Origin: Clostridiales bacterium
GTDB taxonomy: Bacteria > Bacillota > Clostridia > Oscillospirales > QAMX01
NCBI GenBank assembly: GCA_016303065.1
Contig: JAEDMJ010000001.1
Location: 47,451 to 111,450, forward strand
Length of the DNA stretch: 64,000 nucleotides
Direction: 5' to 3'
Each line of letters starts with the position of its first letter. Position 1 is the stretch's first letter. Shown in pieces: positions 8,235-16,320 of the stretch. The position numbers were made by a program, and so were the translations under genes. The notes under the pieces were generated by a model that was given only the letters and a program-made list of their open reading frames with translations, had not been told where the DNA came from and ran no database searches.

Positions 8235-8558
8235 TCAGCGCTGTTTTCTTGCCCGAAAGCTTCCGCACTCCGTGCATTCGCAGGAGCCGGAGCCTCCGCC
8301 GCAGATGCTGACCCTTTCGGCGCGGCACCTTCCCGATTCGTTGTGGACGCAGTTTTCAACGTCGCAGCTTATCTCAGTGGCGGAGGAAGCGCTTCCGTAA
8401 AGACTGTTGTGAAAGCCGCCGCGGCTTTCGGAGAAAGAGGTGCAGCAGGTTTCCCCGCAGGAGGACGCGCATTCCCCGGAAACATGGATCCCGTTCCGGC
8501 TGCACTTTTCTCCGCAGTTGCTTATGCAGTTGCGGACACTGCATTTCAGATCGTTCAT
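8235..8558 (-). CDS. DUF1540 domain protein, Cys-rich
   Basis: A 107-aa protein with two copies of a short Cys module, each starting C-S/D-V-x-N-C (residues 6-11 and about 64-70) and continuing with further Cys pairs. It has about fourteen Cys in all, spaced as for metal binding. DUF1540 proteins are common in Clostridia and unassigned. ATG 8558 has AGGA upstream; the longer open frame to 8789 runs through a hairpin and is not coding. It lies between hairpins and is probably monocistronic. Confidence 0.8.
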   Translation of the reverse strand: MNDLKCSVRNCISNCGEKCSRNGIHVSGECASSCGETCCTSFSESRGGFHNSLYGSASSATEISCDVENCVHNESGRCRAERVSICGGGSGSCECTECGSFRARKQR

Positions 8559-8590
8559 TTTGCCAATCCTTCCGAAAAAAAATAAAAAAT

Positions 8591-8620
8591 TATTCCGCGG
8601 GGCAAAGCTCCCGCGGAATA
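8591..8620 (-). terminator. Terminator of the flotillin operon
   Basis: Perfect stem TATTCCGCGGG with its complement and a short loop. On the minus strand it is followed by long T-runs (8578-8590). It lies 57 nt after the flotillin stop. Confidence 0.85.
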
Positions 8621-8676
8621 TAGCATTTTCAGAAAGTGCGCTTTTTATTTTTACTTTTTGTGGAAAAGCCAGGTTT

Positions 8677-10092
8677 TCAGGCGTTTTTTTCCTCTTTTGA
8701 ATTTTCCGCTTCTTCGGTCTTTCCGCCCTCCGGCGCGGCTTTTTTGCCCAGGTATTCCGGAAGCTCAAGTCCCGCCATTGCAAAAACATCCTGAAGCGGG
8801 GGAATGGACTTCAAAAGCGAAGAGGCGAAGTTCGCAGTGGAGCTTGAGCCGTCCTTCGAGCCGCCGTCCCAAACCGTGATCTTGTCGAATTTGAGGTTGC
8901 TGATCGCGGAAACCTGAATCTTCACCAGCTCTTCCAGCTTGTCGGCGACCATAAGCCTGACCGCCTCGGAAGGATTTCCGCCCGCCGCGTTCACGATCTC
9001 CGCAAGACCGTTCGCCTGTTTCAGAAGCTGCGCTTCGATGCCGCGGGCTTCGGCTTCCATTTTGGCGTATATGGCTTCCGCTTCGCCGCGGGCTTTGATC
9101 TTGAGGCGTTCGGCTTCCGCCGCCGCTTCGATCTCGATCTTGCGGCGTTCAATCTCGGTTTTGACCAGAATGTCCGCCTCAAGTGTCGCCTGCTCCTTGT
9201 CGGCACGGGCGATTTCCGCCGCCTTTTCCGCGTTGTAGGCGTCGTGAAGGGCGTTTGCCGCGGCGATTTTTTCCGCCGCAGTGGCTCTGCGGAGAGCGTC
9301 GGCCTCAACCTCGCGGCGCGTGGCGTTGGACTGCGAGATGTCCGCCATGGCCTTGTTTTCGCCCTGGATCGCCTGGGCGTTCGCATCGGAAACCCGGATG
9401 CGCTGGTCCATTTTCGCATTTGCCTCGCCGATTGCGCCGTCGCGGTCCTTTTCCGCAACGGAACGCTTGGCGTCGTTGATCGCCTTTGCGGCGGCCTCTT
9501 TGCCCAGGGCGTCGATATAGCCCGACTCGTCGTTTATGTCGGTCACGTTGACGTTGATAAGTCGAAGGCCGATCTTTTTAAGCTCCGTCTCCACGTTTCC
9601 GGAAACGGCAAGCAGGAATTTGTCCCTGTCGGCGTTTATCTCTTCGATGTCCATGGTCGCAATGACCAGACGAAGCTGACCGAGGATGATATCCTTTGCA
9701 AGCTCCTGGATTTCGTTGAGCCTGAGGCCGAGAAGACGCTCCGCGGCGTTCTGCATGATCGCCTGCTCCGTTGAAATTCCAACCGTAAAGCGCGAGGGAA
9801 CGTCGATTCTGATATTCTGCCTGGACAGCGCGTTTCTGAGGTCCACGCTTATGGAAATCGGCGTCAGGTCAAGATACTGATACGACTGGAACACAGGCCA
9901 CACAAAAGACGCGCCGCCGTGGATGCAGCGTGCGGAGCGGCTCGTTCCGTCGCTGTTTGAGCCGACCTTGCCGTAAATGACCATGATCTTGTCGGACGGA
10001 CATTTGCGGAAGCGTGAAACAATGAGGATGAGCAGCATGAACAGGAAAAGCGCCGCTGCCACACCGAGCACAAGCACGAAGGGATTGTCCAT
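8677..10092 (-). CDS. Flotillin-family membrane scaffold protein (FloT/YuaG-like)
   Basis: A 471-aa protein with one N-terminal membrane hairpin (about residues 5-27), an SPFH/band-7 domain (about 30-210) and a long Ala/Glu/Lys-rich coiled coil (about 215-370) with the repeated AEAEA-type pattern of flotillins. The tail is acidic (EEAENSKEEKNA). Flotillins organise membrane microdomains with signalling and secretion proteins. The preceding gene is an NfeD-family partner, the same arrangement as yuaF-yuaG in Bacillus subtilis. AAGGAG precedes the ATG. Confident on family, not on clients. Confidence 0.9.
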   Translation of the reverse strand: MDNPFVLVLGVAAALFLFMLLILIVSRFRKCPSDKIMVIYGKVGSNSDGTSRSARCIHGGASFVWPVFQSYQYLDLTPISISVDLRNALSRQNIRIDVPSRFTVGISTEQAIMQNAAERLLGLRLNEIQELAKDIILGQLRLVIATMDIEEINADRDKFLLAVSGNVETELKKIGLRLINVNVTDINDESGYIDALGKEAAAKAINDAKRSVAEKDRDGAIGEANAKMDQRIRVSDANAQAIQGENKAMADISQSNATRREVEADALRRATAAEKIAAANALHDAYNAEKAAEIARADKEQATLEADILVKTEIERRKIEIEAAAEAERLKIKARGEAEAIYAKMEAEARGIEAQLLKQANGLAEIVNAAGGNPSEAVRLMVADKLEELVKIQVSAISNLKFDKITVWDGGSKDGSSSTANFASSLLKSIPPLQDVFAMAGLELPEYLGKKAAPEGGKTEEAENSKEEKNA

Positions 10093-10116
10093 TTTATTTT
10101 CTCCTTATAGTTTTTT

Positions 10117-10782
10117 TTACTCTTTGCTCTTTTCCGGCGCAGGGTCTCCGGATGCCGGAGCCACGAGCACCGCATTACCCAGGACAAGCGTCACGACGAC
10201 TTTTTCCCCGGTCTTAATAAAACCAGGTTCGTCGCTCAGCGCATCGATTTCGCAGAGCTTCCCCTGAAGCTCAAGGTTGATCTTTCCTCCGACGATCCGC
10301 TGCGGAGGGATCGGGACGTAGACCTCCCCCACAAGTCCGACAGCGTTTGAAAGGTTGACGCTCCCGCTCTCCTGAAGGCGCATTGCAAGCTTCATTGCCA
10401 GAGCAAAAAGCAAGTCCGCCGCCGCTCCGGCTCCGATCCCCGCAAGCGCCGCCCACACCGGACGGGCCGACATGCTTACGGCCAGCGCGGTCCAGCCGCC
10501 GATCACAAAAAAGGCGACTATGCCGCGGAACGTGAAAAGCTTCAGCCCTCCGATCGTTCCGAAAGCTGCCCGCATCCCGCCGGAATCCTGAAGCTCGCCG
10601 CCGTCCGGAAGCTCCGTATCGTCCGGAACACCGTCCCCGTCCACGTCGACATCCGTGTCTCCGCCGGAACCGCCGAGACCGAAAGTCTGCATGACGAACT
10701 GGATAAACAAAAGTACGGTAAAGGGCAGCGCTATCAGAAGAACTATCCGCTGGAACAGCGTCAGCGTTTCCCAAAACTCCAA
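10117..10782 (-). CDS. NfeD-family membrane protein (YuaF-like), flotillin partner
   Basis: A 221-aa protein with a first membrane segment at about 13-33, a Gly/Asp-rich loop (38-60), two more hydrophobic segments (about 80-130) and a C-terminal OB-fold region (about 140-205) with the NfeD pattern SNAVGLVGEVYVPIPP and a GEKVVV strand. NfeD proteins pair with SPFH proteins, and here the flotillin gene follows 24 nt downstream. The loop carries DVDVDGDGVPDD, which reads like an Asp-rich Ca2+-binding loop and is reported separately. Confidence 0.85.
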   Translation of the reverse strand: MEFWETLTLFQRIVLLIALPFTVLLFIQFVMQTFGLGGSGGDTDVDVDGDGVPDDTELPDGGELQDSGGMRAAFGTIGGLKLFTFRGIVAFFVIGGWTALAVSMSARPVWAALAGIGAGAAADLLFALAMKLAMRLQESGSVNLSNAVGLVGEVYVPIPPQRIVGGKINLELQGKLCEIDALSDEPGFIKTGEKVVVTLVLGNAVLVAPASGDPAPEKSKE

Positions 10783-10834
10783 GTCTTATCCACCTCCCGT
10801 TAAGCGTTCACGCTTTGTCGTTCCGTATGTCAAT

Positions 10835-10864
10835 ATTATAGCATATTCGGAAGTTTTTATCGAA
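10835..10864 (-). promoter_or_regulatory. Promoter for nfeD-flotillin
   Basis: Minus strand TTCGAT (10864-10859), 18-nt spacer, TATAAT (10840-10835), about 50 nt upstream of the NfeD start. Confidence 0.5.
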
Positions 10865-10947
10865 TTTCCCCCGTCATCCCCCCGTTTCAGGGCAAGTCGG
10901 CTGGAATTCAATTTCAAAACCTCCTCACCGGATCTTTCGTTTTCAAA

Positions 10948-11889
10948 TTATTTCGCCGTTTTTTCAAGGTTTGCTTCAAATTCGTCGCCGTGCAGACCCA
11001 TCAGGCCCGCCGCGGAGATGAGCGCGCCGTATTCCGGCTTCAGCTTCGCCGGGTATAACTTTGCGCCCGGACAGAGTTTTTTGAAATGCTCCGCGAAACG
11101 GCGGTTGTATATACCCGAGTGCTCAAAAACTCCGCCGTAGGTGTACGTCGGGAGCACGCCGGTTTCCTGCATGATTGCTCTGGCGACAAAGGCCATGCTC
11201 TCTGCCGCTTCGTCCAGAATGCGGACGGATACCCCGTCGCCGTTCTCCGCGCCCAGGTCGGCAAGCCTTGCCGCCGCCGCCAGGTTTGACGGGGCAAAAC
11301 CTTCCGAGTATATGATGGGGATGATCTCTCTCAGGCTCTCGACGCCGAACCACTCGGTCACAAGCTCTCTCAGAACCGTGGGTTCTCCGCCTTCCGCGGC
11401 GCGGACTGCGGCGCGCACGACGCGGTTTCCGATGTCGAACCCGCTTCCCTCGTCGTTCAGGAGATATCCCCAGCCGCCGGCGGAGTATTCCCTGCCCGCC
11501 TCGTCCACCGCGGCGCCCATTGCGCCGGTGCCGCTGATGAGTATGATCCCGGCGTCTCCGCCCGCCGCGCCCAAAAGAGCCATATGCGCGTCGGAATGGA
11601 GATATGTGCGGCTGGGCTCAAACCTGTCCCCGCAGAACTGCAGCAGCACGCTCTCCTCCGCTTCCGCGTCCAGAGCGCTCATGCCCACGGCGATACAGTC
11701 GTACCAGTCGGCCCCCGCCGCGTCAAGCAGCCGGTCCACGCCGTCCGCAAGCGCTTCCCTTGCGGCGTACATTCCAACCGCGTTGAAATTTATTCCACCG
11801 CATTCGGCACGGGCGACCACGTTTCCCTTTCCGTCGCAGGCGGCAAGCCTGCTGTGCGTTCCGCCGCCGTCAACACCAATAAGCAGCAT
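10948..11889 (-). CDS. BadF/BadG-type ATPase, N-acetylglucosamine kinase-like
   Basis: A 313-aa ASKHA-fold kinase. PHOSPHATE-1 is GVDGGGTHSRL (residues 5-15), and the later IILISGTGAMG is PHOSPHATE-2 with the Gly-Thr-Gly typical of GlcNAc and related kinases. DEGSGFDIG supplies the conserved Gly-Ser-Gly turn. It has no Cys cluster for a [4Fe-4S] site, so it is not a dehydratase activator; sugar or amino-sugar phosphorylation is more likely. It is the third gene of the operon after the dehydrogenase and phosphatase, suggesting a small polyol or sugar-phosphate pathway. Confidence 0.78.
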   Translation of the reverse strand: MLLIGVDGGGTHSRLAACDGKGNVVARAECGGINFNAVGMYAAREALADGVDRLLDAAGADWYDCIAVGMSALDAEAEESVLLQFCGDRFEPSRTYLHSDAHMALLGAAGGDAGIILISGTGAMGAAVDEAGREYSAGGWGYLLNDEGSGFDIGNRVVRAAVRAAEGGEPTVLRELVTEWFGVESLREIIPIIYSEGFAPSNLAAAARLADLGAENGDGVSVRILDEAAESMAFVARAIMQETGVLPTYTYGGVFEHSGIYNRRFAEHFKKLCPGAKLYPAKLKPEYGALISAAGLMGLHGDEFEANLEKTAK

Positions 11890-11914
11890 AATCCCTTGCT
11901 CCTTTTCTCTTTAT

Positions 11915-12721
11915 TCAGGCTTTTGAAAGCTCTTTTTCCAGCTCCGCCACCGACGGAAACACAAAGTCCGCCCAGACGTCGCTCTGGGAGGCATATTCCT
12001 CTTCCGAAGTTTCCCCCGACAGCACCAGCACCGCGGTCAGTCCGGCGCGGTTTGCAAATGCAATGTCCGTATAAAGCCGGTCCCCGACCATTGCGGTCTT
12101 TTCTGGGGCGATGCCGTACCTTGCAAAAGCCGCCCGTGCCATGGCGCTCTCCGGCTTTCCCGCGACCCGGGGCGAAACGCCGGTCGCCTTTTCAAACATG
12201 GCTGTCATCGCGCCCGCGTCGGGTACGGAGCCCTTATCCGTCGGACACAGCAGGTCCGGATGCGTGGCAAAGAAAGGCACGCCCTGTCTTATGAAAGCGC
12301 AGGCCACGCGGATCTTGTCATAGGTAAGCGTCGTGTCAAACCCCAAAAGCACAAAATCCGCTTTTTCTCCCTCTTTTGAAAGCCGGAAGCCGTGCGAGCG
12401 CATCAGGTCTTCCAGCGCCGGCGTTCCGAGCACAAAGCCGGAGGCTCCGGCGCCGAATCTCTGCTCAAGAAGCTGCGCCGCGGCGTCTCCCGAAGTGAAG
12501 ACGTCCTCTTCCCCGGCCTCGATCCCAAGACGGCAAAGCTTTTCCGCGTACAGGCGCGGGGACTTTGAGGAATTGTTTGTGAGAAAAATGTATCTTCCGC
12601 CGCGGTTTCGCACGGTTTCAAGAAATTCAAGAGTTCCCGGTATAAGCTTTTCCCCGAGATATATCGTCCCGTCCATATCCAAAAGCCAGTTTTCAATTTT
12701 TCCGATATCCGAAACAGCCAT
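11915..12721 (-). CDS. HAD-IIA sugar phosphatase (NagD/AraL-like)
   Basis: A 268-aa phosphatase. Motif I is LLDMDGTIYLG (nucleophile Asp and acid/base Asp), motif II the Ser/Thr in FLTNNSSKSP, and motif III/IV the Lys region and MVGDRLYTDIAFA near the C-terminus. The C2A cap inserted between motifs II and III defines the HAD-IIA class (NagD, AraL, PNPPase). It starts 2 nt after the stop of the glycerol-1-phosphate dehydrogenase, as araL lies beside araM in Bacillus subtilis. A polyol phosphate is a reasonable substrate guess. Confidence 0.86.
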   Translation of the reverse strand: MAVSDIGKIENWLLDMDGTIYLGEKLIPGTLEFLETVRNRGGRYIFLTNNSSKSPRLYAEKLCRLGIEAGEEDVFTSGDAAAQLLEQRFGAGASGFVLGTPALEDLMRSHGFRLSKEGEKADFVLLGFDTTLTYDKIRVACAFIRQGVPFFATHPDLLCPTDKGSVPDAGAMTAMFEKATGVSPRVAGKPESAMARAAFARYGIAPEKTAMVGDRLYTDIAFANRAGLTAVLVLSGETSEEEYASQSDVWADFVFPSVAELEKELSKA

Positions 12722-12723
12722 AA

Positions 12724-13998
12724 TTACCCCCTGTTATCCTCCGTATCCAGCATATCCGTAAGTCTCATCACGGTGATCCTTCTTCGGACATACCTTGCGT
12801 ATTTTTTCGCCTGGGTCACAAGCTCTTCCGGGATCCCGCACTCTTCGGCCGTCGCCGCGCCTCCGGCGCGGCGCAGAAGCGCCCGTATCTCTTCCCCGGA
12901 CGGCACTGCGCCAAGAACCTTTCTTATCATTCCCCAGTTTTTCTCAACCGCCCCGCCGGGCACGGCGTCAAGGGGATCCGGCTCGTTTTCCCGGAGCACC
13001 TCGGGCCAGAGACGTCCGTATACGCCCGAAAGCGTCTCCGTGTCCAAAGCGCGTCGCTTTTCTTTTACCGACTTGAGCCGGCTCAGTCCGCGGTACATAT
13101 CGGCAACGATCCCCGCCGCAGCTCCGACTTTTTTTCCGTGATAGATGCCCGGCAAATTTCTGAGCTCATACTGCATCTCCCAAAAATGCGCCAGGTGGTG
13201 CTCCGCACCGGACGCCGGGCGGGAACAGCCGCAAAGCTGCATGGCAAGGCCGGAGATGACCAGCGCTTCCATGAGCGCCGCGGCGTATTCTTTTGAATCG
13301 AAATCGCCCGCGCGCGCAAGCTCCGCCGCGCGTTCCACCGCCCCGAGGGTGAGCGCCGCCACGTTTTCACAGAAATACTCTCCCGTCAGGGCGGAAGCGA
13401 CGACCCAGTCGGCGTATGCCGTGTATTTTCCGAGAAGATCCCCAAGCCCCGCCGCTTTCAGCTCCGCGGGGCTTTTTCTGAGAACCTCCGTGTCCGCGGC
13501 AATGACGTCCGGCGGAACCGCCGGAAAGGTGCGCTTGAAGCCGTTCACGGTTATCGGCGCAACGCCGGAGGCAAATCCGTCCATTGACGGAGCGGTCGCC
13601 AGAATGGCAAAAGGTATCCGGAGCTTCGCCGCGTTCCAGCGGCAGATATCGTTCAAAGACCCGGTCCCCACGGAGAGGATCGCCCGGCTTTCGGTCCTCT
13701 CAACGTCGCGTCCGACGGCCTCTGCGGACGCCATGTCCGAAAGCTTCAGGTCTTCAAAGACCGTCATTCCGACGTCAAAGTTCTCCCCGGCCAGCGATTC
13801 CACGACGCCTTCCGACGCGCCGAGGGTGTTCCGGTCGCAAACCAGCAGTATTTTTTTCGGGAAGCCGCATTCGGAAAGTATCTTTCCCATACGCCGCGTC
13901 ACGCCTTCGGATATCTCTATCCGTTTTACGGTGAACCAGTGCTTTCTTCCGCACCGGCAGTTTTCAAGTGAAGCGGCAAGCTTTTCAAGCCCGATCAC
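12724..13998 (-). CDS. araM: sn-Glycerol-1-phosphate dehydrogenase (AraM/EgsA family)
   Basis: A 424-aa NAD(P)H- and metal-dependent enzyme of the iron-type alcohol dehydrogenase / dehydroquinate synthase superfamily that makes sn-glycerol 1-phosphate from dihydroxyacetone phosphate. The nucleotide site GTGSLND and the family signature APSMDGFAS are clear. Metal ligands fit the Asp in GLGDLLGKYTAYADW and the His pair in GAEHHLAHFWEM. The N-terminus carries NCRCGRKH. GTG start at 13998. Size is normal (B. subtilis AraM is 394 aa). No arabinose genes are nearby; it is first of three genes with a HAD phosphatase and a kinase. Confidence 0.88.
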   Translation of the reverse strand: MIGLEKLAASLENCRCGRKHWFTVKRIEISEGVTRRMGKILSECGFPKKILLVCDRNTLGASEGVVESLAGENFDVGMTVFEDLKLSDMASAEAVGRDVERTESRAILSVGTGSLNDICRWNAAKLRIPFAILATAPSMDGFASGVAPITVNGFKRTFPAVPPDVIAADTEVLRKSPAELKAAGLGDLLGKYTAYADWVVASALTGEYFCENVAALTLGAVERAAELARAGDFDSKEYAAALMEALVISGLAMQLCGCSRPASGAEHHLAHFWEMQYELRNLPGIYHGKKVGAAAGIVADMYRGLSRLKSVKEKRRALDTETLSGVYGRLWPEVLRENEPDPLDAVPGGAVEKNWGMIRKVLGAVPSGEEIRALLRRAGGAATAEECGIPEELVTQAKKYARYVRRRITVMRLTDMLDTEDNRG

Positions 13999-14032
13999 CT
14001 TTTCGCCCGCCTTTCTTTCTCATCTTCTGCAC

Positions 14033-14062
14033 ATATGCCGCGGAAAAAGCTCCGCGGCATAT
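14033..14062 (-). terminator. Hairpin between the topoisomerase operon and araM
   Basis: 12-bp stem ATATGCCGCGGA with its complement and a 6-nt loop, 19 nt after the topoisomerase A stop. It lacks a clear T-run, so termination is likely but unproven. Confidence 0.5.
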
Positions 14063-14080
14063 ATGATATGGGTAATTTGT

Positions 14081-16303
14081 TTATTCAAGCGTCGTCTGCT
14101 CGACGCCCAGGTCTTCCGAGCGCACGAGCGCTCCGGCGGCGGGCAAGGTCCGCGTGCGGAAGCGCGCGGGGTTCTTTACGGTGAGCGACGAAGCGCGCAC
14201 CGCGCTCGTAACGCTCTGGCGCGCCTTCAGCGTGACGACCTTCACTCCCGCCGTGCTCCTTGTGGGCTTGGGCGCAAGCGCAGCAGTGTTCAAAAGCAGC
14301 CCTCTGTCCGCGGAGGTCCGGAGGAAAATCTCCTCCTCCCCGTCAAGCTGTATGATCGCCGCAAGGGGCGATTTGTCCGAATATGCTCCGGTGAGCTTTT
14401 TCCGGTTCGTCTTCGTCTCATAGCTGGAGAGCAAAACTCTCGCGCACTTTCCGTCCTGGAACACAAAGAGAAGACTTCCCCTGTACTCGCCCTTCGGCGC
14501 GACGGCCATGGCGCATATCGACTCCCCGGACTCCAGACCCAGAAGCTGCGGCAGATAAAGCCCCAGCATTGCGACCTTGTTCTCGGCGATATCGTTCGAT
14601 ATGACCTTGTAAACCTGATGCCGGTTTGTAAAGAACAGCAGCTCGTCCGCATTGTTTCCTTCGATGCGGCAGGATATCCGGTCCCCCTCTTTGAGCTTCT
14701 GCTCTCCGCTGCGCTGCAGCGCCGCCGGGGAGATCTTTTTGAAATATCCCTCTTCGGTCAGGAAATATACGACCGGATACTCTTCCGCTCCGGATTCCGG
14801 TTCCTCCTCCGCCTCCTCCGCGTCGTAGACGATGCGGGTGCAGCGCTCCTTGCCGAAGCGTTTTGCAACGTCGGCAAGCTGCTTTGCGATGATGTTTTTG
14901 ATCTTCTTCCGGTTGCGGAGGGTGTCCTCCATTTCGTCAATCTCGTCTTTAAGCTTTTCCGTCTCCGACAGGCGGTTTAAGATGTACTCCTTGTTGATAT
15001 TGCGGAGCTTTATCTCTGCAATGAAGTCAGCCTGCTCCTCGTCGATGCCAAAGCCGATCATAAGGTTCGGGATAACCTCGGAGTCCTCCTCGGTTCCGCG
15101 TATGATGGCAATCGCCTTGTCGATATCCAGAAGAATTTTGGAAAGACCCTCCAAAAGGTGGAGTCTCGACCGCATCTTTCTCAGGCGGAAGTGGAGCTGG
15201 CGCTCGATGCACATCACGCGCCACGCGATCCACTCGGTAAGAATCTCCCGGATACCCATCACTTTCGGAGTGCCTTCAATTATTATGTTGAAATTGCAGG
15301 GGAAATTGTCGGTCAGCTGCGTCAGCTTTGAAAGCTTCGCCATAAGCTTGTCCGGGTCAACGCCCCGTTTCAGGTCAATTGCGATCTTGAGCCCGTTCAG
15401 GTCCGTCTCGTTTCGCATATCTGCGATTTCCCGGATCGTCCCGTCCTTTATAAGGGCCGCCGTCTTGTCGATAATCGCCTCGACCGTCGCGGTATACGGT
15501 ATCTCCGTGACCTCGATGCAGTTCTGCTCCCTGTCATAGTGCCAAACGGAGCGGACGCGGAACGAACCCGTTCCCGTCTCGTATACCTGCTCAAGGGCAT
15601 TTCTGTCGTAGATCAGTTCGCCTCCGGTGGGAAAATCGGGAGCTTTGAGCGTCGAGTAGATGTTGAATTCCGGATCCTTCAGAAGGCCGATGGTCGTTTC
15701 GCAGACCTCGCGCAGATTGAAGCCGCAGATGCGGCTGGCCATGCCGACGGCAATTCCCATGTTTGCCGAAACGAGAATGTTCGGGAAGCTTGTCGGAAGC
15801 AGCACGGGCTCCTTCATTGTGCCGTCAAAATTGTCCACGAGGTCGACCATCTCTTCGTCGATGCCTTCAAAGAGCTCGCTGCATATGGCCTCAAGCTTAA
15901 CCTCGGTATAGCGCGACGCGGCATAGGCCATGTCCCTGGAACCGACCTTGCCGAAATTTCCCTTTGAATCCACGAACGGGTGCAGAAGCGCGCCGTTTCC
16001 GCGGGTGAGACGCACCATCGTCTCATATATCGCTCCGTCACCGTGGGGGTTGAGCTTCATCGTCGCTCCGACCACGGCGGAGGACTTCATTCTTATTCCT
16101 TTCAAAAGCCCCTGCTTGTACATGGTGTAAAGGAGCTTTCGGTGGGAGGGCTTGAATCCGTCGATCTCCGGAAGCGCGCGCGACACGATGACGCTCATCG
16201 TATACGGCATATAGTTCGTCTCGATGACGCGCGTTATGAGCATCGGCTCGGCTTCTCTTACCTCAACGGGCTCTTCGGGCTTCGCTGTTTTTTTCTTCGC
16301 CAT
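14081..16303 (-). CDS. Type IIA topoisomerase subunit A (divergent ParC/GyrA)
   Basis: A 740-aa breakage-reunion subunit that cleaves and rejoins DNA to change topology. The winged-helix domain has KPSHRKLLYTM, the QRDR PHGDGAIYE (86-94) and the active-site Tyr132 in AASRYTE. A coiled-coil arm and a C-terminal beta-pinwheel (from about 500) follow. The position equal to E. coli GyrA Ser83 is Gly90 and the Asp87 position is Glu94. It follows the B subunit by 17 nt. Sequence and operon order fit ParE-ParC, but the pair is divergent enough that I leave the symbol open. Confidence 0.87.
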   Translation of the reverse strand: MAKKKTAKPEEPVEVREAEPMLITRVIETNYMPYTMSVIVSRALPEIDGFKPSHRKLLYTMYKQGLLKGIRMKSSAVVGATMKLNPHGDGAIYETMVRLTRGNGALLHPFVDSKGNFGKVGSRDMAYAASRYTEVKLEAICSELFEGIDEEMVDLVDNFDGTMKEPVLLPTSFPNILVSANMGIAVGMASRICGFNLREVCETTIGLLKDPEFNIYSTLKAPDFPTGGELIYDRNALEQVYETGTGSFRVRSVWHYDREQNCIEVTEIPYTATVEAIIDKTAALIKDGTIREIADMRNETDLNGLKIAIDLKRGVDPDKLMAKLSKLTQLTDNFPCNFNIIIEGTPKVMGIREILTEWIAWRVMCIERQLHFRLRKMRSRLHLLEGLSKILLDIDKAIAIIRGTEEDSEVIPNLMIGFGIDEEQADFIAEIKLRNINKEYILNRLSETEKLKDEIDEMEDTLRNRKKIKNIIAKQLADVAKRFGKERCTRIVYDAEEAEEEPESGAEEYPVVYFLTEEGYFKKISPAALQRSGEQKLKEGDRISCRIEGNNADELLFFTNRHQVYKVISNDIAENKVAMLGLYLPQLLGLESGESICAMAVAPKGEYRGSLLFVFQDGKCARVLLSSYETKTNRKKLTGAYSDKSPLAAIIQLDGEEEIFLRTSADRGLLLNTAALAPKPTRSTAGVKVVTLKARQSVTSAVRASSLTVKNPARFRTRTLPAAGALVRSEDLGVEQTTLE

Positions 16304-16320
16304 TGCTTCTTCCTCCCCTC

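Noticed and set aside
13145..14980. 611-aa plus-strand open frame over araM and the topoisomerase A gene
   Set aside because: It is the complement of two clear genes and includes the hairpin at 14033-14062; composition is a codon shadow and no Shine-Dalgarno site fits.
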